DNA from: Altererythrobacter epoxidivorans | Lineage (GTDB): Bacteria; Pseudomonadota; Alphaproteobacteria; Sphingomonadales; Sphingomonadaceae | Assembly (NCBI RefSeq): GCF_001281485.1 | Contig: NZ_CP012669.1 | Location: forward strand, 1,178,001-1,242,000 | Reading direction: 5' to 3' | DNA: 64,000 nucleotides | Notes under the pieces: model-generated | Databases searched by the model: none | What the model was told of the DNA's origin: nothing | Seen by the model: only the letters and a program-made list of their open reading frames with translations | Shown: positions 1 to 10,228 of the stretch, piece after piece | How the letters are laid out: each line of letters begins with the position of its first letter | Position numbering within the stretch: the stretch's first letter is position 1 | Made by a program: the position numbers and the translations under genes

Positions 1-246
1 CTGCCGCACGCACCGATCGAGGCGATCAGGGGCGGCGACGCGGTCCACAATGCTGCCGCGCTCAAGGCCCTGCTCGAAGGGACGCCCGGCCCATATCGCG
101 ATGCCGTCCTGTTCAATGCGGCGGCAACCTTGCGCGTTGCAGGCAAGACGGAAACGCTGGGCGACCTTGCCGCTATGGCTGGCGAGGCGATCGATAGCGG
201 TGCGGCAAAGGGCCTGCTGGCCAACTGGATCGAGATGGCCCGATGA
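1..246 (+). CDS. trpD: Anthranilate phosphoribosyltransferase, C-terminal part (cut by window edge)
   Basis: The first 81 codons of the window are open in frame 1 and end in TGA. They match the C-terminal lobe of TrpD: a conserved [11 protein letters not shown] stretch near residue 11, then RDAVLFNAA, a helix and the ending NWIEMAR. TrpD joins anthranilate to PRPP in the second committed step of tryptophan synthesis, in the cytoplasm. The PRPP-binding N-terminal part lies outside the window. The stop codon overlaps the trpC start as ATGA, so the two genes are translationally coupled, as expected in a trpGDC operon. Confidence 0.9.
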   Translation: MPHAPIEAIRGGDAVHNAAALKALLEGTPGPYRDAVLFNAAATLRVAGKTETLGDLAAMAGEAIDSGAAKGLLANWIEMAR

Positions 247-1028
247 ACAAGCTCGACGAGATTTGCGAGAACAAGCGCATCGAGGTCGCGCAGCGGCGGG
301 CCGAAAGGTCGATCACCGCGCTCGATCACGAGGCAGCCGGACAGTCGGCTCCACGCGGCTTCGAAGCAGCATTGCGAGCGGCCAGTGCGGACGGTTTCGG
401 CCTGATTGCGGAGATCAAGAAGGCATCGCCTTCGAAAGGCTTGATCCGCGCAGACTTCGACCCACCGGCTCACGCAGAGGCTTACGAGGCAGGCGGTGCG
501 GCGTGTCTCTCCGTCCTGACCGATGCCCCCTATTTCCAGGGTCACGAAGATTACCTCGTCGCGGCGCGGAATGCATGCGCACTCCCCGTTCTGCGCAAGG
601 ATTTCATGGTCGAACCATGGCAAGTCGCAGAAGCCCGCAGCATCGGTGCAGACGCGATCCTCATCATCGTCGCTGCGCTGGAAGACAGCGCAATGCAGGA
701 AATCGAGGCTGCTGCGCTGGAACGCGGGATGGACGTGCTCGTCGAGGTGCATGACGAGGCCGAAATGGAACGGGCATCGCGCCTGAAATCACGCCTGATC
801 GGGGTCAACAACCGAGACCTCAAGACGTTCAGGACAGACCTTGCGACGACCGAACGGCTGGCGGGACTTGCGCCTGAAGGGACCTTGCTGGTGGGCGAAA
901 GCGGGATCAACTCGCACCGGGATTGCCTGCGGCTGGCCAGCGCAGGCGTGCGAACCTTCCTTGTCGGGGAAAGCCTGATGCGCGAAGCTGATGTCGAGGC
1001 TGCAACTCGCAAGCTACTGCTCGGCTGA
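243..1028 (+). CDS. trpC: Indole-3-glycerol phosphate synthase
   Basis: A 261-residue TIM-barrel enzyme that closes CdRP to indole-3-glycerol phosphate. Family motifs are in order: [12 protein letters not shown] around residues 55-66 (catalytic Glu57 and Lys59 region), LRKDF 117-121, the EVH segment around 168, [10 protein letters not shown] 187-196 and GESGI 218-222. The length is that of the monofunctional enzyme, with no TrpF fusion. The ATG overlaps the trpD stop by four bases. The operon changes subject after this gene: about 170 bp downstream the molybdenum cofactor genes begin, with a repeat element in the gap. Confidence 0.97.
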   Translation: MNKLDEICENKRIEVAQRRAERSITALDHEAAGQSAPRGFEAALRAASADGFGLIAEIKKASPSKGLIRADFDPPAHAEAYEAGGAACLSVLTDAPYFQGHEDYLVAARNACALPVLRKDFMVEPWQVAEARSIGADAILIIVAALEDSAMQEIEAAALERGMDVLVEVHDEAEMERASRLKSRLIGVNNRDLKTFRTDLATTERLAGLAPEGTLLVGESGINSHRDCLRLASAGVRTFLVGESLMREADVEAATRKLLLG

Positions 1029-1139
1029 CGCTATCCTACTGCCGCATTTTCTGGCAGGCACGGCGCATGTAGTCTTCGGGACATCCGGTTGAAATGCGCC
1101 AGGACAGCCTTGCGCCGACGCCCCAGTTTTCCTCTACAT

Positions 1140-1179
1140 GGACTGTGTTCCATGTGTTCCATCCAGTAGGATTTGCAGC
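1140..1179 (+). repeat. 40-bp intergenic element, copy 1 (before moaC)
   Basis: This 40-bp stretch matches positions 60716-60755 at 38 of 40 bases, in the same orientation relative to the downstream gene. It holds a tandem 9-bp direct repeat (TGTGTTCCA twice, 1144-1161) followed by TAGGATTTGCAGC. TAGGAT at 1167-1172 could be a -10 box, which would put the transcript start just before moaC. The two GTTC half-sites are only five bases apart, so this is not an alphaproteobacterial LexA box (N7). A shared promoter or operator is an inference. Confidence 0.75.
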
Positions 1180-1197
1180 GGAAGAATGAGCAAGCGG

Positions 1198-1677
1198 ATG
1201 AGCGATCTGACCCATCTCGGTGAAAGCGGCGAAGCGCGCATGGTCGATGTCGGTGCAAAGGCGGAAACGGTGCGCAAGGCTGTTGCAGGCGGTCGCATCA
1301 CGATGAAGCCGGAAACGCTTGCGGCGATCAGGGCTGGCGATGCTCCCAAAGGCGACGTTCTCGGCACCGCGCGGATTGCCGGGATCATGGCAGCGAAGAA
1401 GACGGCCGACCTGATCCCGCTTTGCCATCCACTCGGGCTCGAATCTGTCGAAGTGCAATTCGATTTCGAGGATTGCGCGATCCGCGTAACCGCAACCGCC
1501 GCACTCACCGGGAAAACCGGGGTGGAAATGGAGGCAATGGTCGCCGCATCCACAGCCTTGCTCACCATTTACGATATGGCGAAGGCGCTTGAAAAAGGCA
1601 TGGTCATCGAAGGGGTTCGTCTCCTGGAGAAGACCGGCGGCAAATCGGGTCACTGGCGGGCAGAAATCGCCGACTGA
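1198..1677 (+). CDS. moaC: Cyclic pyranopterin monophosphate synthase
   Basis: MoaC converts the MoaA product to cPMP in molybdenum cofactor synthesis. The 159-residue reading has the full family pattern: LTHL start, MVDV around 15-18, [14 protein letters not shown] with Lys67/68 and His77, YDMAKA with Asp126, and the C-terminal KSGHW (Lys149). I chose the ATG at 1198 because it gives the usual MSxLTH beginning; an ATG four codons upstream (1186) is possible but almost touches its GGAAG. The stop overlaps the moeA start (TGATG). The repeat element ends 18 bp before the chosen start. Confidence 0.93.
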   Translation: MSDLTHLGESGEARMVDVGAKAETVRKAVAGGRITMKPETLAAIRAGDAPKGDVLGTARIAGIMAAKKTADLIPLCHPLGLESVEVQFDFEDCAIRVTATAALTGKTGVEMEAMVAASTALLTIYDMAKALEKGMVIEGVRLLEKTGGKSGHWRAEIAD

Positions 1678-2849
1678 TGGCTGCCTTGCTATCCCTCGAA
1701 GACGCACAGAGCCGTGTATTGGATCTCGTCGATCCGCGCCCTGTTATCACACTGCCGGTCGATCGATGTATCGGACGCTACCTCGCCGAAGACCTCAGGG
1801 CGAACCGCACCCAACCCCCGGCAGACCTCTCCGCAATGGATGGATACGCTTTAAACGGCGACGGACCGTGGCAACTGGTTGGCGAGAGCCGCGCAGGTCA
1901 CCCGTTCGCAGAACCGGTCGGTGCCGGTGAATGCGTGCGGATCTCTACTGGCGCCAGCATGCCCGAAGGCGCGGACCGAGTTCTCATCCAGGAGAATGCA
2001 GAGGTCGAAGGAGGTCTGGTCAAATGCACGCATGACCATCCGGATAGGGGCAAGCACGTTCGCCGCCGCGGCTTCGACTTTGCCAAAGGCGACCTCGTGC
2101 TGAAGGCGGGCGTGCGGATCGGACCTGCACAGCTCGCACTCGCCATCGGCTCGGGCCATGCGAAGCTGCCGGTAATGCAGCCCCTGCGGGTCGGCGTACT
2201 CGACAGCGGTGACGAGCTGTCCGCAAATCCCGAAGATTGCGGACCCGATCAGATACCTGCATCGAATGGCGCGATGATCTCCGCGATGCTCGCAGAGCTG
2301 GGCTGCGAAATCGTCAGGATCGGCCCTGTCGGCGACGATCCGGATGCCCTGGCAGAAGCCCTCGCGACAGCCGACGGCCTCGACATGCTCGTAACTTCTG
2401 GCGGCGCATCTGTCGGCGATCACGATTTGATGCGTCCTGCCCTCGAAAACTGGGGCGCTCACATCGACTTCTGGAAAGTGGCCATCAAGCCTGGCAAGCC
2501 GTTGATGGTGGCGCGGAGAGAGAAGACCGTGATCTTCGGGCTTCCCGGCAATCCTGTTTCCAGCTTCGTCACCTGCCTCCTTTTCGTCATGCCATATGCG
2601 AGAGCCGCGATGGGCGCGGCCGCTCCGATGCCATTCAGAGCCGTAGCGAAATTGGGTTGCGATCTGGCGCCGACCGGATCGCGACGGGAATTCCTGCGCG
2701 GATATTGGGACGGGACAACGGTTGTCACCTCGGACTCGCAAGATTCATCCGCGCTTGCAACGCTTGCTGCGTCGAACTGCCTTATTGATCGTCCGGCTGA
2801 AAGCACGGCGCTTGCGACTGGTTCACGGGTGGAGTGCATCTTGCTCTAA
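1677..2849 (+). CDS. moeA: Molybdopterin molybdotransferase
   Basis: MoeA inserts molybdate into adenylylated molybdopterin in the last step of molybdenum cofactor synthesis. At 390 residues it is close to the family norm. Visible motifs are SAMDGYA (52-58), the MoCF-domain TSGGASVGDHD loop, IKPGKPLM, and FGLPGNPVSSF. It overlaps moaC by one base (TGATG), so both are made from one message. No mogA or moaA lies in the window. The next gene, lexA, has its own promoter and operator. Confidence 0.95.
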   Translation: MAALLSLEDAQSRVLDLVDPRPVITLPVDRCIGRYLAEDLRANRTQPPADLSAMDGYALNGDGPWQLVGESRAGHPFAEPVGAGECVRISTGASMPEGADRVLIQENAEVEGGLVKCTHDHPDRGKHVRRRGFDFAKGDLVLKAGVRIGPAQLALAIGSGHAKLPVMQPLRVGVLDSGDELSANPEDCGPDQIPASNGAMISAMLAELGCEIVRIGPVGDDPDALAEALATADGLDMLVTSGGASVGDHDLMRPALENWGAHIDFWKVAIKPGKPLMVARREKTVIFGLPGNPVSSFVTCLLFVMPYARAAMGAAAPMPFRAVAKLGCDLAPTGSRREFLRGYWDGTTVVTSDSQDSSALATLAASNCLIDRPAESTALATGSRVECILL

Positions 2850-2861
2850 CAGCCTCGCAGC

Positions 2862-2890
2862 TTGACTTGGTGAAAACTGTTGCCTAATTG
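2862..2890 (+). promoter_or_regulatory. Likely lexA promoter
   Basis: TTGACT (2862-2867) is followed after exactly 17 bp by TAATTG (2885-2890). The -35 matches consensus at five of six bases; the -10 is weaker. The LexA operator begins at the last base of the -10, which fits autorepression. Confidence 0.55.
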
Positions 2891-2904
2891 TTCCTTATTC
2901 GTTC
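2890..2904 (+). promoter_or_regulatory. LexA operator (SOS box), GTTC-N7-GTTC
   Basis: GTTC-CTTATTC-GTTC is an exact match to the direct-repeat SOS box known for alphaproteobacterial LexA. It lies between the predicted -10 and the lexA ribosome binding site, 45 bp before the start codon. LexA bound here should block its own transcription until RecA-driven self-cleavage. Confidence 0.85.
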
Positions 2905-2949
2905 ACCTTATCGGTGCACGAGAACGGGCGACCAGAGGAGGTTTTCGCC

Positions 2950-3639
2950 ATGCTGACGGCAAAGCAGCACGAATTGATCCGCTTCATCCAGCAACGGCTT
3001 GAAGATACGGGAATTTCGCCATCCTTCGAAGAAATGAAGGAGGCGCTCGATCTCAAGAGCAAGTCGGGTGTCCATCGCCTGATCAGCGCGCTCGAGGAAC
3101 GCGGCTTTATTCGCCGGCTTCCCAATCGCGCCCGCGCACTTGAAGTCATCAAGCAGCCCGAAGATGCGACCCCTGCGGTCAAGCGTCCGGTTGCAGCCAA
3201 TGATCCTGTCACAATGTCGCGTGCAGCTGCGGCTCGTACGCCCGAACCGGCCAACGATATCATCGATGTTCCGCTTCATGGCCGGATTGCAGCCGGTGCC
3301 CCGATCGAGGCGATCGAAGGCCAGTCATCGATGCCGGTGCCTGCCGCCCTGCTCGGCCCTGGCGAGCACTATGCGCTCGAAGTCTCTGGCGACTCGATGA
3401 TCGAAGCGGGCATTTTCGATGGTGATTTCGCCCTCGTGCGCCGGACCGATTCCGTCCGTGACGGGGAAATCGTTGTCGCCCTGGTGCGGAACGAGGAAGC
3501 GACACTCAAGTATTTGCGCCGTGAGAACGGCAAGGTTCGGCTCGATCCGGCAAACGGAATGTACGATCCGCAGATTTACGATGCTCATGAAGTGGTTGTT
3601 CAGGGCAAGCTAGCCGGATTGCTCCGCCGCTATCACTGA
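2950..3639 (+). CDS. lexA: SOS response repressor / autoprotease LexA
   Basis: LexA represses DNA-damage genes and cleaves itself when RecA filaments form. The N-terminal winged helix ([13 protein letters not shown] through [14 protein letters not shown]) leads to a peptidase S24 domain. The cleavage bond is Ala115-Gly116 in RIAAGAP, the nucleophile is Ser149 in SGDSM, and the base is Lys187 in ATLKYL. I chose the ATG at 2950 (229 residues) because AGAGGAGG sits just upstream and MLTAKQ is the normal LexA start; a start 12 codons earlier would fall before that site. It is convergent with comEC. Confidence 0.96.
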   Translation: MLTAKQHELIRFIQQRLEDTGISPSFEEMKEALDLKSKSGVHRLISALEERGFIRRLPNRARALEVIKQPEDATPAVKRPVAANDPVTMSRAAAARTPEPANDIIDVPLHGRIAAGAPIEAIEGQSSMPVPAALLGPGEHYALEVSGDSMIEAGIFDGDFALVRRTDSVRDGEIVVALVRNEEATLKYLRRENGKVRLDPANGMYDPQIYDAHEVVVQGKLAGLLRRYH

Positions 3640-3662
3640 AAATCCGGTTGATTGGCGAGCCG

Positions 3663-5843
3663 CTACTTCTCGGCGGCTTGCCACCAACCATGCTGCCCCT
3701 GCGCTGATGCCACTGTGGTGATCTCTCGCCCCTCAACGTCGATCGATAACCCGCCATTTTCCCTCAGATAGGCAGCGTCCGCTTTCAGCCAGAGCGGCCT
3801 GCAAGACGCCGGTAGCCAGCGATCTGCCACGACAATGTCGGAACGTTCGCAAGCGGCAGCGAGTGACCGCTCCTCTACCCTGACCCTGTTTCGCGCCATC
3901 AGCAACGACCACTTCCGTCCGTCGCGTTCGATATCAAGGACACAGAATTCGGGAGAACAATCGGCGCTTGGCCAAGTTTCGACCGGGACGGGCTCACTGC
4001 GGGTTCCCGCCAGTTCGATCATGTTGTCCCTTGCGTAATCCGATCTCGTATCGCGAAGGCTCAGCAATCTATTGTCCGGCATTGTGATGGCGACGTGTCG
4101 ACCATCGCTTGATATGAGCAGGTCAGGGACAGGCGTGCGCGCCAGCATGATGCATCCGATGGCAATCGGAACAGCAGAGAGCAGCCGGAACCTGCCACTC
4201 CACAAGGCAAGCCAAAGCCCGCCTGCGATGAAGAAACCGAACGTCGCGTATGTCATTTGCGGCATCAGTTTAACCGCGCCCGGCTGTGCTGCTGTAGTGT
4301 GAGCGATCTTCAGGAGAAGGTCGAGGCTCTGCTCCACGATCCACCACGCGGGAGCGCCAAGCCCAACCACGTCCAATGCCAGTGCGAACGCGATCAATGG
4401 CATGGAAACAAAGGTTACGAGCGGGATAGCGATCACGTTGGCAAGCGCGCCGTAAACGCCCGCCCTGTGAAAATGGAACAGGACAATCGGCATCAGCGCG
4501 ATCTCGATAACGAAGCCGGTTACTAACAGCATGAGTGTTCGCCGACCGAACCTTGCAAGCCAATTTTCATCCCTCGGCGAGAGAAACTCCCGCACGGGCC
4601 GCGAACCATGCAGTGCGATTATTGTTATGACGGCGGCGAAGCTCATCTGGAAACTCGGCCCGGCGATCGCCTCCGGCCACAACAGCAAAACCGTGAAGGC
4701 AGCTACCGCGACCAGTCTCAGCGACAGCGGCTCACGACCCAGCACCAGCGCTCCCAATACTAGCAAGGCGGCGACGCAGCTCCTGACAGTCGGCACTTCG
4801 GCTCCGGTCAGCAGGGTGTATCCAATCCCGGCGCCTGCTGCGACTGCGGCCGCAACGATCGGAAGCCGGGCGCGCAGGGCGATTGCCGGAAAGAGCGCGA
4901 GGAGCCTGATGGCGAGAAAATATGCACCGGCAATCAACGCGCTCACGTGAAGGCCGCTGATCGACAATAGGTGCGTCAGCCCGGCGTCGCGCATAGCCTC
5001 ATCGTCGGCAGGGGAGATCGCCCCCCTATCTCCGCTGGCGAATGCTGCAGCAATAGCTCCCGCGGAACCGTCCAGTTGGCTCCGAACATGGCTGGCAAGC
5101 CGCCGTTGGACATTGGCGAGACCGGATTGCGCTGGGTCGCCGTCGATGACTTCCACTTGCCCGATCGCGCTACCCGTGGCGGCCAAACCGTCGAACCACG
5201 CCCGCCTTGCAAAATTATAGCCGCCGGGAAACATGGGTGGCGCTGGTGGCATCAGGCGAGCACGAAGCTTGATGATCGAACCCTCACTCACCGAAGGGTA
5301 TAAATCATCCTCGTCGACATTGACGCGAACCTTCAACGCCGCGCCGCGATCCGCCTCCCTGATTGCCAGCGTCAACCGCGCGCGCTTTTGCGCTGGCTGA
5401 TTTTCCCGGTCGATCACATAACCCGACAAGGTCGTGACCATCGGCCTGTCGACAGGTGTCGCACCAACCATCTCGGAGCGCGTCCAGATTGTCGCGACAC
5501 CGAGTGCGAACATCACCGACAAGGCGATGACAGCCATTCGCAGATGCGATCTCGATCCGTCGTCGCGCCACACCGCCGCGGCGGACACGGCCACCAGAAC
5601 GCAAATGATGATAGATAAGGCCCATTGAAGCGGACCGGGCATCAGGAACCAGCTCGCGATGCCAGCGGAGAAAGCGACGACCAGCCATGGCGCACGATCG
5701 AACCCGGAACGGTCCAAATTCCGCTCCAGCAAGGACACGGCACTGGACAATTGAGCTGCACTAAGCCAATTGCGCTGCACTGCAGCATCCAAGCTGCCCT
5801 GACCGTCCCCCGTGGGCACCATCGGCGTGTGACGTGTCCCCAT
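3663..5843 (-). CDS. comEC: ComEC/Rec2-family DNA uptake channel
   Basis: A 726-residue polytopic inner-membrane protein. An N-terminal DUF4131-like segment with several membrane spans is followed by a soluble OB-like part, then the Competence domain with its hallmark HLLSISGLH and many more spans. The last 150 or so residues occupy the place of the metallo-beta-lactamase domain of longer ComECs, but I see no HxHxDH metal motif. ComEC normally carries single-stranded DNA across the inner membrane in transformation. The start at 5843 is one of two close ATGs (the other at 5822); in-frame codons further upstream run into divergent gltX. Confidence 0.88.
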   Translation of the reverse strand: MGTRHTPMVPTGDGQGSLDAAVQRNWLSAAQLSSAVSLLERNLDRSGFDRAPWLVVAFSAGIASWFLMPGPLQWALSIIICVLVAVSAAAVWRDDGSRSHLRMAVIALSVMFALGVATIWTRSEMVGATPVDRPMVTTLSGYVIDRENQPAQKRARLTLAIREADRGAALKVRVNVDEDDLYPSVSEGSIIKLRARLMPPAPPMFPGGYNFARRAWFDGLAATGSAIGQVEVIDGDPAQSGLANVQRRLASHVRSQLDGSAGAIAAAFASGDRGAISPADDEAMRDAGLTHLLSISGLHVSALIAGAYFLAIRLLALFPAIALRARLPIVAAAVAAGAGIGYTLLTGAEVPTVRSCVAALLVLGALVLGREPLSLRLVAVAAFTVLLLWPEAIAGPSFQMSFAAVITIIALHGSRPVREFLSPRDENWLARFGRRTLMLLVTGFVIEIALMPIVLFHFHRAGVYGALANVIAIPLVTFVSMPLIAFALALDVVGLGAPAWWIVEQSLDLLLKIAHTTAAQPGAVKLMPQMTYATFGFFIAGGLWLALWSGRFRLLSAVPIAIGCIMLARTPVPDLLISSDGRHVAITMPDNRLLSLRDTRSDYARDNMIELAGTRSEPVPVETWPSADCSPEFCVLDIERDGRKWSLLMARNRVRVEERSLAAACERSDIVVADRWLPASCRPLWLKADAAYLRENGGLSIDVEGREITTVASAQGQHGWWQAAEK

Positions 5844-5870
5844 GTGTTTATTGAAAGGATTGAGGCACTT

Positions 5871-7304
5871 ATGGCAAGCGAAAGCGGAGAAAAGACCGGC
5901 ACGGTCATCACTCGCTTTGCCCCTTCCCCCACAGGCTTCCTCCATATCGGCGGAGCCCGGACTGCCTTGTTCAACTGGCTCTTTTCCCGCCATCACGGTG
6001 GCAAGGCCCTGCTCCGCATCGAGGACACCGATCGCAAGCGCTCCACGCAAGAAGCGATCGATGCCATTCTCGACGGTCTGCAGTGGCTCGGGCTGGAATA
6101 TGACGAAGAGCCGGTGTTCCAGTCCGAACGCGGTTCACGCCATGTCGAGGTCGCTGAAAAGCTGCTGGAAGCGGGCTATGCCTACAAGTGCTTCGCCACT
6201 CCAGAAGAACTCGAGGAAATGCGCGCTGCCCAGCGAGCAGCGAAGGAGCCGATGCGTTACGACGGCCGGTGGCGACACCGGGATGCGAGTGAAGCGCCGC
6301 TCGGCGCTCCGTTCGTAGTCCGTCTGAAAACGCCGGAAGAAGGCGAAACCACCATCGAGGACCAGGTCCAGGGTAAGGTGACGGTCCGTAATGCCGAACT
6401 GGATGATTACATCATCCTGCGCGCAGATGGCACACCTACCTATATGCTGGCAGCAGTCGTGGATGACAGGGACATGGGCGTGACCCACGTGATCCGCGGG
6501 GACGACCATCTCAACAACGCATTCCGTCAGCTTCCGATCTATCACGCGATGGACAAGATCGAGGGCGACTGGGCGCAGCCCGTCTACGCGCACATCCCGC
6601 TGATCCACGGTGCCGACGGCGCCAAATTGTCGAAACGACATGGTGCCCTCGGCGTGGACTCTTATCGCGACGATATGGGCATCCTTTCAGAGGCCCTGTT
6701 CAATTACTTGCTGCGCCTTGGCTGGGGTCACGGCGACCGCGAGGAAATATCGCGCGAGGAGGCGATTGCCCTCTTCGACATCGATGGCGTCGGCAAGAGC
6801 CCCTCGCGCTTCGACCTCAAGAAACTCGAGAACCTCAACGGGCACTACATTCGCGAGGCAGACGACCACCGCCTGGCCCAACTGGTCGCCCCGCGAATTG
6901 GTCCGGAAGCCGATGTCGCGCTGCTGGCGCAGGCGATGCCAGTCCTCAAGACACGTGCGAAGAACCTCGACGAACTCGCTGAAGGTGCGGAGTTTTTGTT
7001 CAAGAAGCGTCCGCTCGAAATGACGGAAAAGGCCGCCGGCTTGCTGGACGATGACGCGAGGCAGCGCCTCTCCGTGATCGGAGAGCGGCTACGCGGTGAA
7101 AATGACTGGACAATCGAGGCACTCGAAGCCACTACCAAATCAATCGCCGAGGAGCTCGAACTGGGTCTCGGCAAGCTCGCGCAACCAATGCGCGCAGCCC
7201 TTACCGGAACGACGACGTCGCCCGGTATTTTCGATGTTCTGGTCCTTCTGGGACGGGAAGAAGCACTTGCGCGGATCGAAGCGCAGGCTGCAACAGCAGG
7301 CTGA
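5871..7304 (+). CDS. gltX: Glutamate--tRNA ligase
   Basis: A class I aminoacyl-tRNA synthetase of 477 residues. [15 protein letters not shown] carries the HIGH-type motif at 25-28, and the KMSKS-type motif reads KLSKRH at 252-257. The ATG at 5871 is preceded by TGAGG at good spacing and gives the usual short leader before the Rossmann fold; the open frame continues upstream but without family similarity. It is divergent from comEC with 27 bp between starts. gltA follows 30 bp downstream, probably on the same transcript. Confidence 0.95.
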   Translation: MASESGEKTGTVITRFAPSPTGFLHIGGARTALFNWLFSRHHGGKALLRIEDTDRKRSTQEAIDAILDGLQWLGLEYDEEPVFQSERGSRHVEVAEKLLEAGYAYKCFATPEELEEMRAAQRAAKEPMRYDGRWRHRDASEAPLGAPFVVRLKTPEEGETTIEDQVQGKVTVRNAELDDYIILRADGTPTYMLAAVVDDRDMGVTHVIRGDDHLNNAFRQLPIYHAMDKIEGDWAQPVYAHIPLIHGADGAKLSKRHGALGVDSYRDDMGILSEALFNYLLRLGWGHGDREEISREEAIALFDIDGVGKSPSRFDLKKLENLNGHYIREADDHRLAQLVAPRIGPEADVALLAQAMPVLKTRAKNLDELAEGAEFLFKKRPLEMTEKAAGLLDDDARQRLSVIGERLRGENDWTIEALEATTKSIAEELELGLGKLAQPMRAALTGTTTSPGIFDVLVLLGREEALARIEAQAATAG

Positions 7305-7334
7305 GCGCGGGAAAACGTTTAAAGGAGAAGCATT

Positions 7335-8621
7335 TTGTCGGACAAACAGGCAAAACTCGAACTGGGTGGTCAGACTTACGAATTTCCTGTGCTGGAAGGC
7401 AGCACCGGGCCCGACGTGGTCGATATTCGCAAGCTGTACGGCCAGACCGGCGCCTTCACCTTCGATCCCGGATACAAGTCGACTGCCAGCTGCGAAAGCG
7501 CACTGACCTATATCGATGGTGACGAAGGTATCCTTCTCCATCGCGGTTATCCGATCGGTCAGCTGGCAGAAGAGTCCAGCTTCATGGAAGTCGCATACCT
7601 CCTGCTGAACGGCGAGCTGCCGCAACAGGAAACGCTGGACGACTTCACCTACACCATCACCCGCCACACCATGCTGCATGACCAGCTGCGCCAGTTCTAC
7701 CAGGGCTTCCGCCGCGACGCGCACCCAATGGCCATCATGTGCGGTGTCGTCGGTGCGCTGTCGGCCTTCTATCACGACAGCACCGATATTGCCGATCCCG
7801 AGCAGCGCAAGATCGCGAGCCACCGCCTGATCGCGAAGATGCCGACGATTGCTGCAATGGCCTACAAGTATTCGGTCGGCCAGCCCTTCATGCAGCCCGA
7901 CAATTCGCTCAGCTACACCGGCAATTTCCTGCGCATGACCTTCGGCGTTCCTGCCGAAGATTACGAAGTAATCCCGGCCGTTGAGAAGGCCATGGACCGC
8001 ATCTTCATCCTGCACGCAGACCACGAACAGAACGCGTCGACCTCGACCGTTCGACTTGCCGGTTCTTCGGGTGCCAACCCGTTTGCCTGTATCGCAGCGG
8101 GCATCGCCTGTCTGTGGGGCCCTGCCCATGGCGGCGCCAACGAAGCTGCGCTGAACATGCTGCGCGAGATCGGCACGCCGGATCGCATTCCGCACTATAT
8201 CGAGCGCGCCAAGGACAAGAACGATCCGTTCCGTCTCATGGGCTTCGGTCACCGCGTCTACAAGAATTACGATCCGCGCGCGACGGTCATGCAGAAGACC
8301 GTTCGTGAAGTCTTTGACGCGCTCAAGGTCAGCGACCCTGTCTTCGAAACCGCGCTGCGCCTTGAAGAAATGGCTCTCAACGACGATTACTTCAAGGAAA
8401 AGAAGCTCTTCCCCAACGTTGACTTCTACTCCGGCGTGATCCTCTCGGCCATCGGCTTCCCGACGACCATGTTCACCGCGCTCTTCGCCCTTGCCCGTAC
8501 CGTTGGCTGGGTCGCGCAGTGGAACGAGATGATTTCCGATCCAGGCCAGGTCATCGGTCGTCCGCGCCAGCTCTACACCGGTCCGACGCAGCGCGATTAC
8601 GTGCCGGTCGGCCAGCGTTAA
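7335..8621 (+). CDS. gltA: Citrate synthase (type II)
   Basis: Condenses oxaloacetate and acetyl-CoA at the entry to the TCA cycle. The 428 residues have the conserved HADHEQNAS block, the GPAHGGAN active-site His, [13 protein letters not shown] with the second His, and PNVDFYSG with the catalytic Asp. The length fits the hexameric proteobacterial type. The start is TTG, preceded by AAAGGAG at proper spacing; no ATG is available nearby in frame. It lies 30 bp after gltX and 8 bp before a small membrane-protein gene. Confidence 0.96.
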   Translation: MSDKQAKLELGGQTYEFPVLEGSTGPDVVDIRKLYGQTGAFTFDPGYKSTASCESALTYIDGDEGILLHRGYPIGQLAEESSFMEVAYLLLNGELPQQETLDDFTYTITRHTMLHDQLRQFYQGFRRDAHPMAIMCGVVGALSAFYHDSTDIADPEQRKIASHRLIAKMPTIAAMAYKYSVGQPFMQPDNSLSYTGNFLRMTFGVPAEDYEVIPAVEKAMDRIFILHADHEQNASTSTVRLAGSSGANPFACIAAGIACLWGPAHGGANEAALNMLREIGTPDRIPHYIERAKDKNDPFRLMGFGHRVYKNYDPRATVMQKTVREVFDALKVSDPVFETALRLEEMALNDDYFKEKKLFPNVDFYSGVILSAIGFPTTMFTALFALARTVGWVAQWNEMISDPGQVIGRPRQLYTGPTQRDYVPVGQR

Positions 8622-8629
8622 GCGCAGCA

Positions 8630-8839
8630 ATGGCTTTCTTGCGTTATCTCTTCCTGATCGCGGGCTTCGTGCTCGCGATCTTCGGAAGCTTCTTCGCACT
8701 GCAAGGTGCCGGCATCATTATGTGGCCGGCAGAAAGCTTCATGTTGGCGAACGGCGACTGGGTCACCTATGGCATCGCCATAGCCATCGTCGGTATTTTG
8801 CTGATTTTGCTATCGCGGCAGATCGCACGCCGCGGCTAA
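8630..8839 (+). CDS. Small membrane protein, 69 residues
   Basis: I do not recognise a named family. The protein has two hydrophobic helices (about residues 5-30 and 45-62) joined by a short loop, and ends in a basic SRQIARRG tail, which suggests a positive-inside cytoplasmic end. The ATG is 8 bp past the gltA stop and no clear Shine-Dalgarno is seen, so translation may depend on gltA. It is convergent with the histidine-kinase-like gene, with only 6 bp between stops. Confidence 0.7.
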   Translation: MAFLRYLFLIAGFVLAIFGSFFALQGAGIIMWPAESFMLANGDWVTYGIAIAIVGILLILLSRQIARRG

Positions 8840-8845
8840 AACCGG

Positions 8846-10225
8846 TCAGGCTCGGGGCAGGAAAAGGGTGAAAGTCGCCCCTGCCCCTTCCTCGCTCTCG
8901 ACTTGAAGCTCACCGCCCATGGCGTTTGCCAGGCGTTGGGATATGTACAGGCCCAGGCCTGATCCACCGTCGCCATCGCGCCCGAGTCTTTCGAACTTTT
9001 CGAACACACGCGCGCGTTGTTCTTCGGAAATTCCCGGCCCTTCGTCGGAGACACTGATCGTGACGCGTTGGGCGCCGATTTGTCCGACCGTAACCTCGAC
9101 ACGGCTGCCGGCAGGCGAATAGTTGATCGCGTTGCCGACAAGGTTGAGCAGGATCTGGAGGATACGGCGGAATTCGCCAATGGCCTCGATGTCCATACTA
9201 CCTTGCGGCAGCACCAGATTGATGTCCTTGTCACGCGCTCTCACGCCCAGGATGCCGCCTGCCCGGCGCGCGGCATCGGCAAGGTCGATACGATCCTTTG
9301 CAGCGGTAAAGTCCGGCGCTTCAACCACTTCAAGATCGGCCAGATCATCGAGCAGGCCTGCCAGGTGCTGCCCTGCGGCAGAGATATCGGCGGCGTAATC
9401 GCTGTATTCGGGGCGCAACGGACCTGCGAGACGTGCCCTGATTGTCTCTGCATTCGCAATTATGCGCGACACTGGCTGCCTCAACGCCGGCGCGAGCGCT
9501 TCTCCGATAAGGCTGCCGTCCCCGTTATCCTCAGCACCAGCGTCGTTATCTGCTTCGTCCATGAGCGGATGATCGGCAATCAGAAGCAGTTCGAACCCAT
9601 GGGGTTCCTGCGTGCTGCCACCGATCGGCATCAGGCGAGCGGTCCATCCGCGCTCCGAACCTTCGACAGTGCATCGCGATCCGTCGAGGAGGCGCCAGTG
9701 CAGTGGCTGACGGTGGGCAATGCCTTCCAAATGCACGTAGTCGTGCCAGCACTTGCCGGGTTCGCCGCGCATTGCACCTGCAAGCTGTAACAAGTCTGCG
9801 CCCTGCGTATCGATAGTCAGGACCCTTTGGCTTGCATCGAGCCGGGCGGTAAACTCGGCGCTGGCGCGGTCGATCGCGTCCTGCCGTGCGGCCATTTCCC
9901 GAGCGTCTTCCACCGGGCGGCTTTCCCTGTGCCAATTCTCAACCAGCAATTCGCAAACTGCTCCGTCGTCAGTCTCAAGCGGATTGATCCTGACGAAGCC
10001 GCTCACCTTGTCGACGCCGTCGAAAGCGCTGAATTCCCGCGCCAAACGTAACCCCATCTGCCGACCCTGCCGCACCAAGTCGAGAAGTTCAGGGATCGCC
10101 AGAGTTCCGGGTATCGATCCGCCGCAACGCTCCTGCAATTCTGCAAGCGGAGGATCCGCGCTCAACAGGCGATCTTCGCCATCGGTGATGCCCCGAGCGG
10201 CCAGCAAGTTTTCCGAACCGGCCAT
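8846..10225 (-). CDS. Histidine-kinase-like protein lacking the phospho-acceptor histidine
   Basis: 459 residues, apparently soluble. The C-terminal HATPase domain is intact: N box LLNLVGNAINYS (359-370), G1 DEGPGI (394-399), F box and G2 GSGLGLYI (421-428), ending in a sheet. The dimerisation helix is recognisable at 240-300, but where an H-box would read SHELRTPL this one reads APALRQPV (245-252), with Pro246 in the place of His. Residues 1-240 look like a PAS-like sensor region without membrane spans. ATP binding seems likely and autophosphorylation on His unlikely. It is the last gene of a minus-strand group of four. Confidence 0.8.
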   Translation of the reverse strand: MAGSENLLAARGITDGEDRLLSADPPLAELQERCGGSIPGTLAIPELLDLVRQGRQMGLRLAREFSAFDGVDKVSGFVRINPLETDDGAVCELLVENWHRESRPVEDAREMAARQDAIDRASAEFTARLDASQRVLTIDTQGADLLQLAGAMRGEPGKCWHDYVHLEGIAHRQPLHWRLLDGSRCTVEGSERGWTARLMPIGGSTQEPHGFELLLIADHPLMDEADNDAGAEDNGDGSLIGEALAPALRQPVSRIIANAETIRARLAGPLRPEYSDYAADISAAGQHLAGLLDDLADLEVVEAPDFTAAKDRIDLADAARRAGGILGVRARDKDINLVLPQGSMDIEAIGEFRRILQILLNLVGNAINYSPAGSRVEVTVGQIGAQRVTISVSDEGPGISEEQRARVFEKFERLGRDGDGGSGLGLYISQRLANAMGGELQVESEEGAGATFTLFLPRA

Positions 10226-10228
10226 GGC

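Noticed and set aside
1036..1137. Minus-strand open frame after trpC ending in a protein-like peptide (GCPEDYMRRACQKMRQ).
   Set aside because: Codon use looks coding, but no start codon lies in frame before it reaches the repeat and moaC antisense. At most it is a gene remnant.
1029..1139. Possible molybdenum cofactor riboswitch before moaC.
   Set aside because: The gap is short and I see no conserved paired core of that riboswitch.
1144..1161. GTTC-N5-GTTC in the 40-bp element as a LexA box.
   Set aside because: Alphaproteobacterial LexA needs seven bases between the half-sites, as seen before lexA itself.
3640..3700. Hairpin AGCCGC/GCGGCT as a lexA terminator.
   Set aside because: It overlaps the comEC coding end and has no T-run, so it is explained by codon use.
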